This document shows positions 25,880 to 33,955 of a stretch of 64,000 nt of DNA, piece after piece (positions within the stretch are counted from its first letter, which is position 1; each line of letters opens with the position of its first letter). The position numbers were made by a program, and so were the translations under genes. The DNA is from Crossiella sp. SN42 (GTDB taxonomy: Bacteria > Actinomycetota > Actinomycetes > Mycobacteriales > Pseudonocardiaceae): assembly GCF_023897065.1 (NCBI RefSeq), contig NZ_JAMHIV010000015.1, forward strand, positions 154,268 to 218,267, given 5' to 3'. The notes beneath the pieces are model-generated. The model searched no databases. It saw only the letters and a program-made list of their open reading frames with translations, and was not told the origin of the DNA.

Positions 25880-27094
25880 GTGGTGGTGCGAGCCGGAAGT
25901 CCGCGTCTGCTGCGGGAGATCAACGATCGGGCGGCCATCGAGATCCTCCTGGCCAACGGGGCGATGACCCGTTCCGAGCTGGAGACCGCGATCGGCCTGT
26001 CCAAACCGGCCACCGCGCAGCTGCTGGCGCGGCTGGAGGAGGACGACGTGGTGCGCCGGGAGGGGCTGCGCGGCGGCGCGCGCGGGCCGAGGGCGCAACT
26101 GTGGGCGGTCAACGGGGCGCTGTGCCACGTGGCCGCGGTGGACCTGACCGCGGCGTCGGTGGACATCGCGGTCGCGGACATCTCCGGCAGGCTGCTGGCC
26201 GAGCACCGCGCGGTGATGCCCGCCGGGCCGACCGAGGCGGTGCTGGCCGCCTTCACCACGGCGCTGGGCGCGGCGGTGCGGCTGGCCGGGCTGCCCGAGG
26301 ACGGGCTGCGGCACGTGGTGGTGGGCAGTCCCGGCGCGGTGGACCGGGCCACCGGACAGCTCGGGTTCGCCCCGCACCTGCCCGGCTGGGAGGGCTTCGA
26401 CCTGCCGGGGCGGCTCAGCGAGCTGCTCAACGCCACGGTCACGGTGGAGAACGACGTGAACCTGGTCGCGCTGGAGGAGATGGTCTCCGGCAAGGCCGTC
26501 GACGTGCGGGACATGGTGCTGGTCTGGCCCGCGGACGCGGTGGGCAGCGCGGTGGTGGTCAACCGGGTGCTGCTGCGCGGGGCCACCGGCGGCGCTGGCG
26601 AGATCGACTGGATGCGGGTGCCGGACCGGGCCCAGGCCGGCAGCGAGGTCGGCCGGGAGGGGATCCGCTTCGGCGACCTGGTCAGCTCGGCCTCGATCAC
26701 CGGCCTGGCCGCGGCGCACGGGGTGGTGGCCGAGACCGGGATCGAGGCGGTGCGCGCCGCGGTGGCCGACCCCGAGCTGGGCCTGCCGTTCCTGACCGAC
26801 CTGGCCCGCCGGATCGCCACCGGGGTGGCCAACCTGGTCTCGGTGCTCGATCCGGAGCTGGTGCTGCTCTCCGGGGAGACCGCGGAGACCGGCGGGCAGC
26901 TGCTGTGCGAGCTGGTGCAGACCGAGCTGCACCAGCTGGTGATCCCGAAGACGCCGGTGGAGCTGGCCTCGGTGACCGGCAACGCGGTGCGGGCCGGCGC
27001 GCTGCACGCGGCCTACGCGATCGCCCGCGAGGAGATCTTCGGGCTGCCCGCCGCGGACTTCATGAAGCCGGCGGGGTCACGGTCGCACCGGTAG
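25880..27094 (+). CDS. ROK-family transcriptional regulator
   Basis: A 404-residue repressor-type protein. Residues 10-75 form a winged helix (AIEILLANGAMTRSELETAIGLSKPATAQLLARLEEDDVVRREG), followed by a ROK/sugar-kinase-like domain (VAAVDLTAASVDIAVADISG, LRHVVVGSPGAVDRATGQL, NDVNLVALEEM, GGAGEIDWM). The kinase zinc-site cysteines of the sugar kinases are not evident, so it is a sensor rather than an enzyme. Three consecutive GTG codons start the frame at 25880, 25883 and 25886; with AGGGGGAG at 25873-25880 the third is best placed. No sugar genes are adjacent and the target is unknown. Ends in an 18-base convergent overlap with the methyltransferase. Confidence 0.85.
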   Translation: MVVRAGSPRLLREINDRAAIEILLANGAMTRSELETAIGLSKPATAQLLARLEEDDVVRREGLRGGARGPRAQLWAVNGALCHVAAVDLTAASVDIAVADISGRLLAEHRAVMPAGPTEAVLAAFTTALGAAVRLAGLPEDGLRHVVVGSPGAVDRATGQLGFAPHLPGWEGFDLPGRLSELLNATVTVENDVNLVALEEMVSGKAVDVRDMVLVWPADAVGSAVVVNRVLLRGATGGAGEIDWMRVPDRAQAGSEVGREGIRFGDLVSSASITGLAAAHGVVAETGIEAVRAAVADPELGLPFLTDLARRIATGVANLVSVLDPELVLLSGETAETGGQLLCELVQTELHQLVIPKTPVELASVTGNAVRAGALHAAYAIAREEIFGLPAADFMKPAGSRSHR

Positions 27095-27787
27095 CTGGTC
27101 GATCTCCCACATGCCCAGCGCCTTGTCGGCGAAGGCGCCGTCCTGCTCGGTGCAGTTCTCCACCAGCACGGCGACCGGGTCGGGCAGGCGGAACGGGGCG
27201 CGCTGCAGGTTGAGCGGGCGCCAGTCGCCGGTGGCGATGTCCTCGTTGTGCTCCAGTTCGAGGAAGGTGGTGGCGAGCAGGTAGCGGGAGCCGCTGCGGC
27301 GCAGGTTGTCCAGCGCGTCCCAGACCTGCTCGAAGCTCAGGTGCACCAGGCAGTCCCGGCAGAGCACCGCGTCGGTGCGCGGCAGCGGGTCCCTGGTGAG
27401 GTCGAGGGTGTAGAAGCGGCGGTTGCCGCCGTGCCGGAAGTACTTGGCCAGGTTGGCCGCGATCAGCTCCTCCACGATGTCCGCGCCCAGGTAGGTCTCC
27501 AGGCCGAGGTCGCAGCCGGCCAGCCAGCCGAAGTCGCCGCACGGGATGTCCAGCAGGCTGCGGATGCCGAAGCGGCGCAACAGCTTCGGCAGCTCGGTGC
27601 GCAGCACGGCGGTCTGCTCCAGCGCGGAGCCGCAGCCGGAGACCGAGTCCGCGCTGCCCCACATGTTGCTGTGGAAGATGTGCGCGAACACCTCCCTGGT
27701 GCTCAGCCCGGTCAGTTCGTCGGCCTTGGCGAGGTAGTTCAGGTGCGCGGGCACCGGTGGGCGGGGGCTGTGGTTCACGGGTCTCAT
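27077..27787 (-). CDS. Class I SAM-dependent methyltransferase
   Basis: A 236-residue methyltransferase with the SAM-binding strand-loop LLDIPCGDFGWLAGCDLG and TYLGADIVEELIAANLAKY, then DAVLCRDCLVHLSFEQVWDALDNL and ATTFLELEHNEDIATGDWRPLNL. This pattern is typical of class I methyltransferases that act on sugars or small molecules. ATG 27787 is preferred over an upstream in-frame start because conservation begins near NYLAKADEL. Substrate and partner genes are unknown. Confidence 0.82.
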   Translation of the reverse strand: MRPVNHSPRPPVPAHLNYLAKADELTGLSTREVFAHIFHSNMWGSADSVSGCGSALEQTAVLRTELPKLLRRFGIRSLLDIPCGDFGWLAGCDLGLETYLGADIVEELIAANLAKYFRHGGNRRFYTLDLTRDPLPRTDAVLCRDCLVHLSFEQVWDALDNLRRSGSRYLLATTFLELEHNEDIATGDWRPLNLQRAPFRLPDPVAVLVENCTEQDGAFADKALGMWEIDQLPVRP

Positions 27788-27959
27788 TGTGTGCGGCGGA
27801 AAACACGGATCGGCCACGGAACGCCGACGACCCGGCACCTGACCCCCTCAAGCACACATCGAGTGATGCCCGTTCGCCCCCAGCGGAATCACCCGATCGC
27901 ACCCCTGCCCACCCGGCAGTCTGAACCCACCACACCACCGCCACCCTGGGGAGAGAAAG

Positions 27960-29111
27960 GTGCTTCGAACCCGCTTCACCGCCCTGCTCACCGCGTTCCT
28001 CCTGCTGCTGACCACCGTGCTGTCCACCGCCACCGCGGCGGCCAAGCCCACCCTGGACCTGCCGGCCACCGGCGGCCCGTTCCCGGTCGGCACCACCAAC
28101 CTGCACCTGGTCGACCACGCCCGGCCTGACCCGCGGGCGCCCGCGCCAGGACCACGCGAGCTGATGGTCCAGCTCTGGTACCCGGCCGTGCCGGTGGGCG
28201 CCCGCGCCCGCTACGGCGATCCCTCGGTCGACCGGCACTACGCCGACCTGATCACCGCGCTCGGCCTCGGCCGCGGCGAGCCGTTCCTGGACCGGGTGCG
28301 CCCCACCGCCCGCCTGGACGCGCCGGTGCTGCCGGGCAGGTGGCCGCTGCTGCTGCACAGCCACGGCCGAGGCTTGATGCGCAGCACCACCACCGCGATC
28401 GCCGAGGGCCTGGCCGCCAATGGCTACGTGGTGGCCGCCGTGGACCACACCTACGACGCCGCCGCGGTCCGCTTCCCGGACGGCCGCACCGCCACCGCCA
28501 ACCGCCCGGCCAAGCCCACCGAGCCCGTACTCTCCGCCGAGGTCCAGGTCCGGGTCGCCGACCTGCGCTTCACCCTCGACCAGCTCAGCACCACCGCCAC
28601 CCCGCTCCGCCACCGCCTCGACCCGCGCCGGACCGGCGTCTTCGGCCACTCCATCGGCGGAGACACCGCGGCCGAGGCCATGCGCGCCGACCGCCGCTTC
28701 CGAGTCGGCGCGAACCTCGACGGCGCCTTCTGGGGCGAGGTCAGGGACAAGGGCACCCCCGGCCCGTTCGCCCTGTTCAGCGCGGGCACAGTCGACCACC
28801 CCAGCTTCGCCAGCTGGCGCGCGAACCAGCGGTCCTGGGGCCGCCACTTCACCCTGCCCGCCGGCGTGCACAGCACCCCCACCGACATCTCCCTGTTCCC
28901 GGAAGTCTCCGGCCTCCGCGACCTCCTCAAGGACCACCCAGACCTGTACCGCCAGCTCTTCGGCACCCTGGACGGCGTCCGCACCACCCAGCTGTACCGC
29001 GCCTACCTCACCGCCCTGTTCGACCACCACCTCACCGGCCGCCCAGCCCCGTTACTGGACCAGAACTCCCCACACTGGCCAGAACACAACCTCCTCTGGT
29101 CCCACCCCTGA
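27960..29111 (+). CDS. Secreted alpha/beta hydrolase, PAF-acetylhydrolase-like (copy 1)
   Basis: A 383-residue exported esterase-like protein. The signal peptide is residues 1-27 (LTAFLLLLTTVLSTATAAA). The oxyanion/entry region WPLLLHSHGRGLMRS and nucleophile elbow GHSIGGDTAAEAMR are those of the platelet-activating-factor acetylhydrolase-like alpha/beta hydrolases; VVAAVDHTYDAAAVRFPDGR is a second shared block. GTG 27960 follows GGAGAGAAAG by 3 bases. A rare TTA codon lies at 29052-29054. It is a tandem paralogue of the gene at 29611, with the same start region, motifs and ending (WSHP). Confidence 0.87.
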   Translation: MLRTRFTALLTAFLLLLTTVLSTATAAAKPTLDLPATGGPFPVGTTNLHLVDHARPDPRAPAPGPRELMVQLWYPAVPVGARARYGDPSVDRHYADLITALGLGRGEPFLDRVRPTARLDAPVLPGRWPLLLHSHGRGLMRSTTTAIAEGLAANGYVVAAVDHTYDAAAVRFPDGRTATANRPAKPTEPVLSAEVQVRVADLRFTLDQLSTTATPLRHRLDPRRTGVFGHSIGGDTAAEAMRADRRFRVGANLDGAFWGEVRDKGTPGPFALFSAGTVDHPSFASWRANQRSWGRHFTLPAGVHSTPTDISLFPEVSGLRDLLKDHPDLYRQLFGTLDGVRTTQLYRAYLTALFDHHLTGRPAPLLDQNSPHWPEHNLLWSHP

Positions 29112-29610
29112 CCCCGCAACGGCGACCACCGCCGTAGCTCCCGCCCGGCGAGCACGCCGCACTACCGCCGGCCCACCCGCACTTGCCGACGCAAGACTCG
29201 ACGTGACCGCAACCGAGCACCCGCTGCTCGCCGCGGCCCCGCCACTGCTCAGCACCGCCTTCCTCGACCTCACCCCGCATGCCGCCCGCCAACTCGGCAC
29301 GGACACCGTGGCCGACCGTCGAAGCCCGCTGGCGCCGGCCGCCGACGCTGAACCGGCCAAGCCCAAAAACCTGGCCGCCAGCCAACGCCGGCCATCCACC
29401 GCTCGCAGGCGTCCCAGCAGGCCAGCCCACCGAACTCCGCAGCCAGGCCCGCGGCCCGGATCGAATACGCGCGCCCGCGAACCGCGCCACCACTTCGGCA
29501 GCTGAGAATCCTGAGAGCCCCAAAGGGCAGACCCCGCCCGCCAACGATCATCACCCCATTTCCGCTGGCAGGGTGAAAGGACGGTGAACCACCACTCCAG
29601 AGGGGACTCC
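29112..29610. other. Gene-free spacer between the two hydrolase copies
   Basis: About 500 bases with no supportable gene. Open frames on the plus strand (for example the one running through from the hydrolase) are Pro/Ala/Arg-rich and lack conservation signals. Just before the second copy are an A-rich stretch and the ribosome-binding site AGAGGGGA. No clear promoter hexamers, hairpin or repeat were found. Confidence 0.5.
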
Positions 29611-30762
29611 ATGCGTTCAACACGGCTGCTGGCCGTGCTGCTGACCCTGGCCGCCGGCACCGCCACCGCCCTGCCCGCGGCGGCCGCGCCCGCGCGCACG
29701 CAGCACCTGGACCTGCCCACGCCCACCGGCCGCCTGGCCGTGGGCGTCACCGACCTGCACCTGACCGACCCGTCCCGCCCCGATCCCTGGTCCCCAGCCC
29801 CGGCGGCCCGCGAGCTGATGGTCCGCGCCTGGTACCCCGCGATCGCGGTGACCCCAAGAGCCCGCTACACCGACGACACCATCAGCACCACCGTGGCCGC
29901 CCACCTCAACGGCGTCATCGGCGGCGGGGTCAGCCCGTTCCTGGACCGGGTGCGCCCGCACGCGCGCCAGGACGCCCCGGTGTTCGGCGCGGGCTGGCCG
30001 GTGCTGCTGTACAGCCAGGGCCGCGGCGGCATGCGCGTCCTGTCCACCTCACTGGCCGAGGACCTGGCCAGCCACGGCTACGTGGTGCTGTCGGTGGACC
30101 ACACCTACGACGCCGCCGCGGTCCGCTTCCCGGACGGCCGCGTGGTCAGGGGAAACCGCCCCGAGATCCCCACCGAGGAACAACGGGCCGAAGAGCTCCG
30201 CGTCCGGGTCGCCGACCTGCGCACCACCCTCGACCAGGCCGTCACCACCCCCCGCTTCCGCGGCCGCCTGGACGTGACCAAGATCGGCGCCTTGGGCCAC
30301 TCCATGGGCGGCGCCACCGCCGCCGAGACCATGCGCGCCGACCCCCGCTTCCGCGCGGGCCTCAACCTGGACGGCGGCTTCTGGAACGGAGCCGCCAACC
30401 ACGGCGTCCCCGGCCCCTTCCTCCTGCTCAGCACAGCCGCCCCCGACTACCCCACCTTCACCGCCTGGAAGGCCAACCACCGAGCCTGGGGCCGCCACTT
30501 CGCCCTGACCGGCGCCTCCCACTACTCCGCCACCGACCTGTCCCTGTTCCCCGACATCTCCGGCGCCCGCGCCCTGCTGCACGACCGCCCAGCCGTCTTC
30601 ACCGCCCTGTTCGGCGACCTGTTCGGCCCCAGGGCGACCCAGATCAACCGCACCTACAGCCGAGCCTTCTTCCACCAACACCTGCACGGCATCCCCAGCC
30701 CCCTGCTCAACGCCCCATCCCCCGACTACCCAGAACAAACCCTCCGCTGGTCCCACCCATGA
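29611..30762 (+). CDS. Secreted alpha/beta hydrolase, PAF-acetylhydrolase-like (copy 2)
   Basis: A 383-residue exported hydrolase paralogous to the gene at 27960. I choose ATG 29611 (AGAGGGG 7 bases upstream; signal peptide RSTRLLAVLLTLAAGTATALPAAAA) over the in-frame GTG at 29584. The entry motif WPVLLYSQGRGGMRV, elbow GHSMGGATAAETMR and block VVLSVDHTYDAAAVRFPDGR match copy 1 almost position by position. Both probably cleave short acyl esters outside the cell. The spacer between the copies is long enough for independent promoters. Confidence 0.87.
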   Translation: MRSTRLLAVLLTLAAGTATALPAAAAPARTQHLDLPTPTGRLAVGVTDLHLTDPSRPDPWSPAPAARELMVRAWYPAIAVTPRARYTDDTISTTVAAHLNGVIGGGVSPFLDRVRPHARQDAPVFGAGWPVLLYSQGRGGMRVLSTSLAEDLASHGYVVLSVDHTYDAAAVRFPDGRVVRGNRPEIPTEEQRAEELRVRVADLRTTLDQAVTTPRFRGRLDVTKIGALGHSMGGATAAETMRADPRFRAGLNLDGGFWNGAANHGVPGPFLLLSTAAPDYPTFTAWKANHRAWGRHFALTGASHYSATDLSLFPDISGARALLHDRPAVFTALFGDLFGPRATQINRTYSRAFFHQHLHGIPSPLLNAPSPDYPEQTLRWSHP

Positions 30763-31380
30763 CGAACCCCGGGCAGCGGCCCCACCCCGCCGCTGCCCGG
30801 CCAGCCCCGCCACAACAGCCCCGCCTTGCCCGCCGCACCCGGCCCACCGCCGCCCACCACCGCCGCTCGCACAATCCACCTGCCCCGGCCAACCGCACGC
30901 AGCCCTGCGCCGCTGCCCGCCGCGCCCCGACCTTGCCCGCCGCACCCGGCCCTACTGCCGTTGCCCGCCCGATCCGACCGGACCCACCGCTGCCGCCAAC
31001 CCCGCCCCGCGCAGCCCGACACAGCCCACCGCTGCCGCCCGACACTCCGCCTGCCCGGCCCCGCCTCGCCTAGCCCGCCGCGGGCGGCCCATCGCCGCCC
31101 ACCCACTCCGCCCACCCGACCCGGTCCACCGCGCGCAGTTCTGCGTCGCCACCCGCGCAATCTGCCTGCCCAGCCCCTGCCCGCCCCGCATGGCCCACCG
31201 CTGCCACCCGACACTCCGCCTGCCCGGCCCGGTCCACCCCGCGCCGCCCGCGCTGCCACCCGCGCCGCCCGCGCTGCCACCCGCGCCGCCCGCCCAACCC
31301 CTCGCTCGCAGCCCCGCGCCGCTGCCGACCCGCCCCAGCCCACCCCACCCGACCCCGCCTGCCCTGCCCCTCCCCCATTT
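30763..31380. repeat. Extreme C-rich low-complexity spacer
   Basis: The plus strand is strikingly C-rich and G-poor for about 600 bases, built from degenerate GCCGCCCGC and CCCGCCGCACCCGGCC units. The clearest tandem is GCCCGCGCTGCCACCCGCGCC, repeated around 31245-31300. All frames translate to Pro/Ala/Arg strings on one strand and Gly/Arg strings on the other, so none is supportable as a gene. The strand bias could form G-quadruplex-prone sequence on the minus strand. Confidence 0.55.
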
Positions 31381-31411
31381 GTTGTTTCTCCCCCAAAATC
31401 CCGCCCAATCG

Positions 31412-31440
31412 TTGACAACACCCCCTGAGAGCGCTCTCAT
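31412..31440 (+). promoter_or_regulatory. Promoter with LacI-type operator upstream of GH16 gene
   Basis: A consensus -35 TTGACA (31412-31417) is followed by the perfect 14-base palindrome TGAGAGCGCTCTCA (31426-31439) in the spacer and -10 region. The central GAGAGCGCTCTC resembles the operator used by CebR/CelR LacI-family repressors of actinomycete glucan degradation (TGGGAGCGCTCCCA). Repression of the glucanase until the sugar inducer appears is the expected logic. The -10 hexamer is not clear and no LacI gene is in the window. Confidence 0.65.
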
Positions 31441-31534
31441 CAACCCACGGCAACGCGGCCGGAGACGCACCGACCGTGGCCCGCACCCCTTCCCCCTGCT
31501 GTGCCGCCGCCACGGACCGAGGAGGCGCTCGCCC

Positions 31535-32950
31535 ATGTCCACCGCCAGTCCCCCCATTCGCCGATCTCGTTCCCGTCGCTGGGCGATCGGCGCCGCCGTG
31601 GCCGCCGCGGCCACGGTCGTCCCCCTCTCCCTGTTCGCTCCGGCAGGCGCCGCCGTTCCGCCGCCCCCGCCTGGCTGGTCCCAGGTCTGGGCCGATGACT
31701 TCAACGGGCCCTCCGGCTCGCTGCCCTCGGGCAACAACTGGATCTTCGACATCGGTCACGGCTATCCCGGCGGGCCCGCCAACTGGGGCACCGGGGAGAT
31801 CGCCTACCACACCAACAGCCCGAACAACGTCAGCCTGGACGGTGGCGGCAACCTGCGGATCACGCCGCTGCGGGACGGTGCCGGGAAGTGGACCTCGGCC
31901 CGGATCGAGACCCACCGCGGTGACTTCCAGGCGCCCGCGGGCGGGGTGCTGGCCATCGAGGGCCGGATCCAGATGCCCAACGTCACCGGCACCGCGGCGC
32001 TTGGGTACTGGCCCGCGTTCTGGGCGCTGGGCACGCCGTATCGCGGGAACTACTGGAACTGGCCTGGTATCGGCGAGTTCGACATCATGGAGAACGTCAA
32101 CGGGGTCAACTCGGTCTGGGGCGTGCTGCACTGCGGGGTCAACCCCGGCGGCCCGTGCAACGAGACCGACGGCCTCGGCGCCAGCCGGGCCTGCCCCGGC
32201 GCGAGCTGCCAGTCGGCCTTCCACACCTACCGGTTCGAGTGGGACCGCTCGGTCTCGCCCAACCAACTCCGCTGGTACGTCGACGGCCAGCAGTTCCACA
32301 GCGTGCGCCAGGACCAGTTCGACGCGGGCACCTGGAACAACATGACCAACCACGGCTACTTCATCATCCTCAACGTGGCCATCGGCGGCGCCTTCCCCAA
32401 CGGCGTGCACGGCGGCACCACTCCGGTGGCGGCCACCGTGCCGGGGCGGCCGATGCTGGTCGACTACGTCGCGGTCTTCCAGCGCGGCGGTGGTGGCGGC
32501 AACCCGACCACGACCAGCGCGCCGCCGCCCGCGGGTGGCAGCGCGTACAGCCGGTGGGAGGCCGAGCGGTTCGCCGCGCAGTCCGGGGTGCGCACCGAGT
32601 CCACTTCGGACAGTGGGGGCGGCTCGAACATCAGCGGCGTCGGCAACGGCGACTGGGTGCAGTACCGGGGCGTGGACTTCGGTTCCGGGGGTGCGCGGCA
32701 GGTGCAGGCCAGGGTCGCCTCCGGCGTGGGTGGCGGGGCCAGCGGGCTGGTCGAGGTGCGGCTGGACAGCCGGACCGGTCCGGTGATCGGGTCCTTCTCG
32801 GTGGGCAACACCGGCGGCTGGCAGAGCTGGCGGACCGTGCCGGCCAACCTCAGCCACACCACCGGGGTGCACGACGTCTACCTGACCTTCGCCAGCGGGC
32901 AGCCCGCCGACTTCGTCAACGTCAACTGGTTCACCTTCGCCGCCAGTTAG
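31535..32950 (+). CDS. Secreted GH16 endo-beta-glucanase with CBM6
   Basis: A 471-residue exported glucanase; ATG 31535 has GAGGAGG 9 bases upstream. A Tat-like signal (RRSRSRRWAIGAAVAAAATVVPLSLFAPAGA) precedes the GH16 domain with catalytic IGEFDIMENV (E-x-D-x-x-E, about residue 185) and WPAFWALG. Then come a Gly/Thr/Pro linker (GGGGGNPTTTSAPPPAGG) and a C-terminal CBM6 (YSRWEAERFAAQSGVRTES, GDWVQYRGVDFG, VHDVYLTFASG). The likely substrate is beta-1,3-glucan, for example fungal wall laminarin-type glucan, which fits a CBM6. A LacI-type operator lies about 100 bases upstream. Confidence 0.92.
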   Translation: MSTASPPIRRSRSRRWAIGAAVAAAATVVPLSLFAPAGAAVPPPPPGWSQVWADDFNGPSGSLPSGNNWIFDIGHGYPGGPANWGTGEIAYHTNSPNNVSLDGGGNLRITPLRDGAGKWTSARIETHRGDFQAPAGGVLAIEGRIQMPNVTGTAALGYWPAFWALGTPYRGNYWNWPGIGEFDIMENVNGVNSVWGVLHCGVNPGGPCNETDGLGASRACPGASCQSAFHTYRFEWDRSVSPNQLRWYVDGQQFHSVRQDQFDAGTWNNMTNHGYFIILNVAIGGAFPNGVHGGTTPVAATVPGRPMLVDYVAVFQRGGGGGNPTTTSAPPPAGGSAYSRWEAERFAAQSGVRTESTSDSGGGSNISGVGNGDWVQYRGVDFGSGGARQVQARVASGVGGGASGLVEVRLDSRTGPVIGSFSVGNTGGWQSWRTVPANLSHTTGVHDVYLTFASGQPADFVNVNWFTFAAS

Positions 32951-33107
32951 CCAGACCCGCGGCCGGCCGGTGGAGACGGCGGCGACCCACCGGCCGGCCG
33001 CACCCCAAACTGACCGCACCGAATGTGACCTGGTTTACACACGTAGTCACCGGCCCGGGTTAGTTTGCCCCCTTGACCGAGGTCTCTCGGCGCAAGGGGG
33101 CTGGGCG

Positions 33108-33923
33108 ATGGGCGGCGAACCGCACGCGATGACCACGATGGTGCTGACCGCGACCGAGTTCGAGGTGGTGTGGGCGCGGCTCTCGCTCGGCGAGCCGCCG
33201 CTGGCGCTGGAGCTGCCCAGCTTCGGCGCCACCGACTCCGAGCGCCGGATGCTGACCGCGCTGGCCATGGAGTCGCTGCGGCAGCGCGGCCTGGCCGACC
33301 GGGTCGGGCCGACCTCCTGGCTCACCGACGCCTGCCTCGGCCTGGCCGAGTACACCTGGTCCCTGGACGCCCGGCTGTGGACCGGCGAGCTGCTGCGCGC
33401 CTTCGGCGCCGCCCGCGGTGAGAGCGGCACGCTGGCGGTGCGCATCGGCGACACCGTGCACCTGACCCGCCTGCCCGACTACCTGCTGCCCACCGACCTG
33501 GCCACGCTGGCCGGCGGCACCCCCAGCGGTCCCGGCGAGGCGCTGAGCGTGCGCGGTGACTCCCTGGACGCCGCCGCCCGGGCCGCGGGTTCGGACCCGG
33601 TGGCCTTCGCCGAGGTGCTCGCCGCGCGCGGCGAGACCCCGCAGGCCGCCCGCGAGCTGGCCCGGCGCTGCGCCGGATCGGGCTGGTGGGGCCAGTTCGG
33701 CTGCACGGTGCGGGACCGGTTCGGCGCGACCAGGCGGGGCAGCCGGGTGGTGGCCTTCCACGACGTTCCCGGGCGCGGCCGGTACCTGGTGCTGCGCCGG
33801 GTGGAGAACGGCGGCGTGGTGTGGGTGACCGTGCTGCCCGGCGGCAGCAGGCAGCTGGTCGCGCAGCTGATCGCGCTGCGGGATGAGACCACCGCGGTGC
33901 ACGGGGCCAACGGCAGGCGCTAG
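33108..33923 (+). CDS. EspG-like ESX secretion-associated protein
   Basis: A 271-residue cytosolic protein of the EspG family, chaperones that keep PE/PPE or WXG-type substrates soluble for type VII secretion. The N-terminal pattern TATEFEVVWARLSLGEPPLALELPS followed by LTDACLGLAEYTWSLDARLW is characteristic. ATG 33108 has AAGGGGG 9 bases upstream. No ESX core genes (EccC, EsxA/B) or substrate are nearby, so it is an orphan whose partners lie elsewhere, or it has another role. Confidence 0.82.
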   Translation: MGGEPHAMTTMVLTATEFEVVWARLSLGEPPLALELPSFGATDSERRMLTALAMESLRQRGLADRVGPTSWLTDACLGLAEYTWSLDARLWTGELLRAFGAARGESGTLAVRIGDTVHLTRLPDYLLPTDLATLAGGTPSGPGEALSVRGDSLDAAARAAGSDPVAFAEVLAARGETPQAARELARRCAGSGWWGQFGCTVRDRFGATRRGSRVVAFHDVPGRGRYLVLRRVENGGVVWVTVLPGGSRQLVAQLIALRDETTAVHGANGRR

Positions 33924-33955
33924 CCCCGGCGGCAGGCGCTGACCCCGCTCACCGC

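Noticed and set aside
30763..31380. Pro-rich or Gly-rich secreted protein genes in the C-rich spacer
   Set aside because: Frames on both strands are simple-sequence artefacts without start signals or conservation clues.
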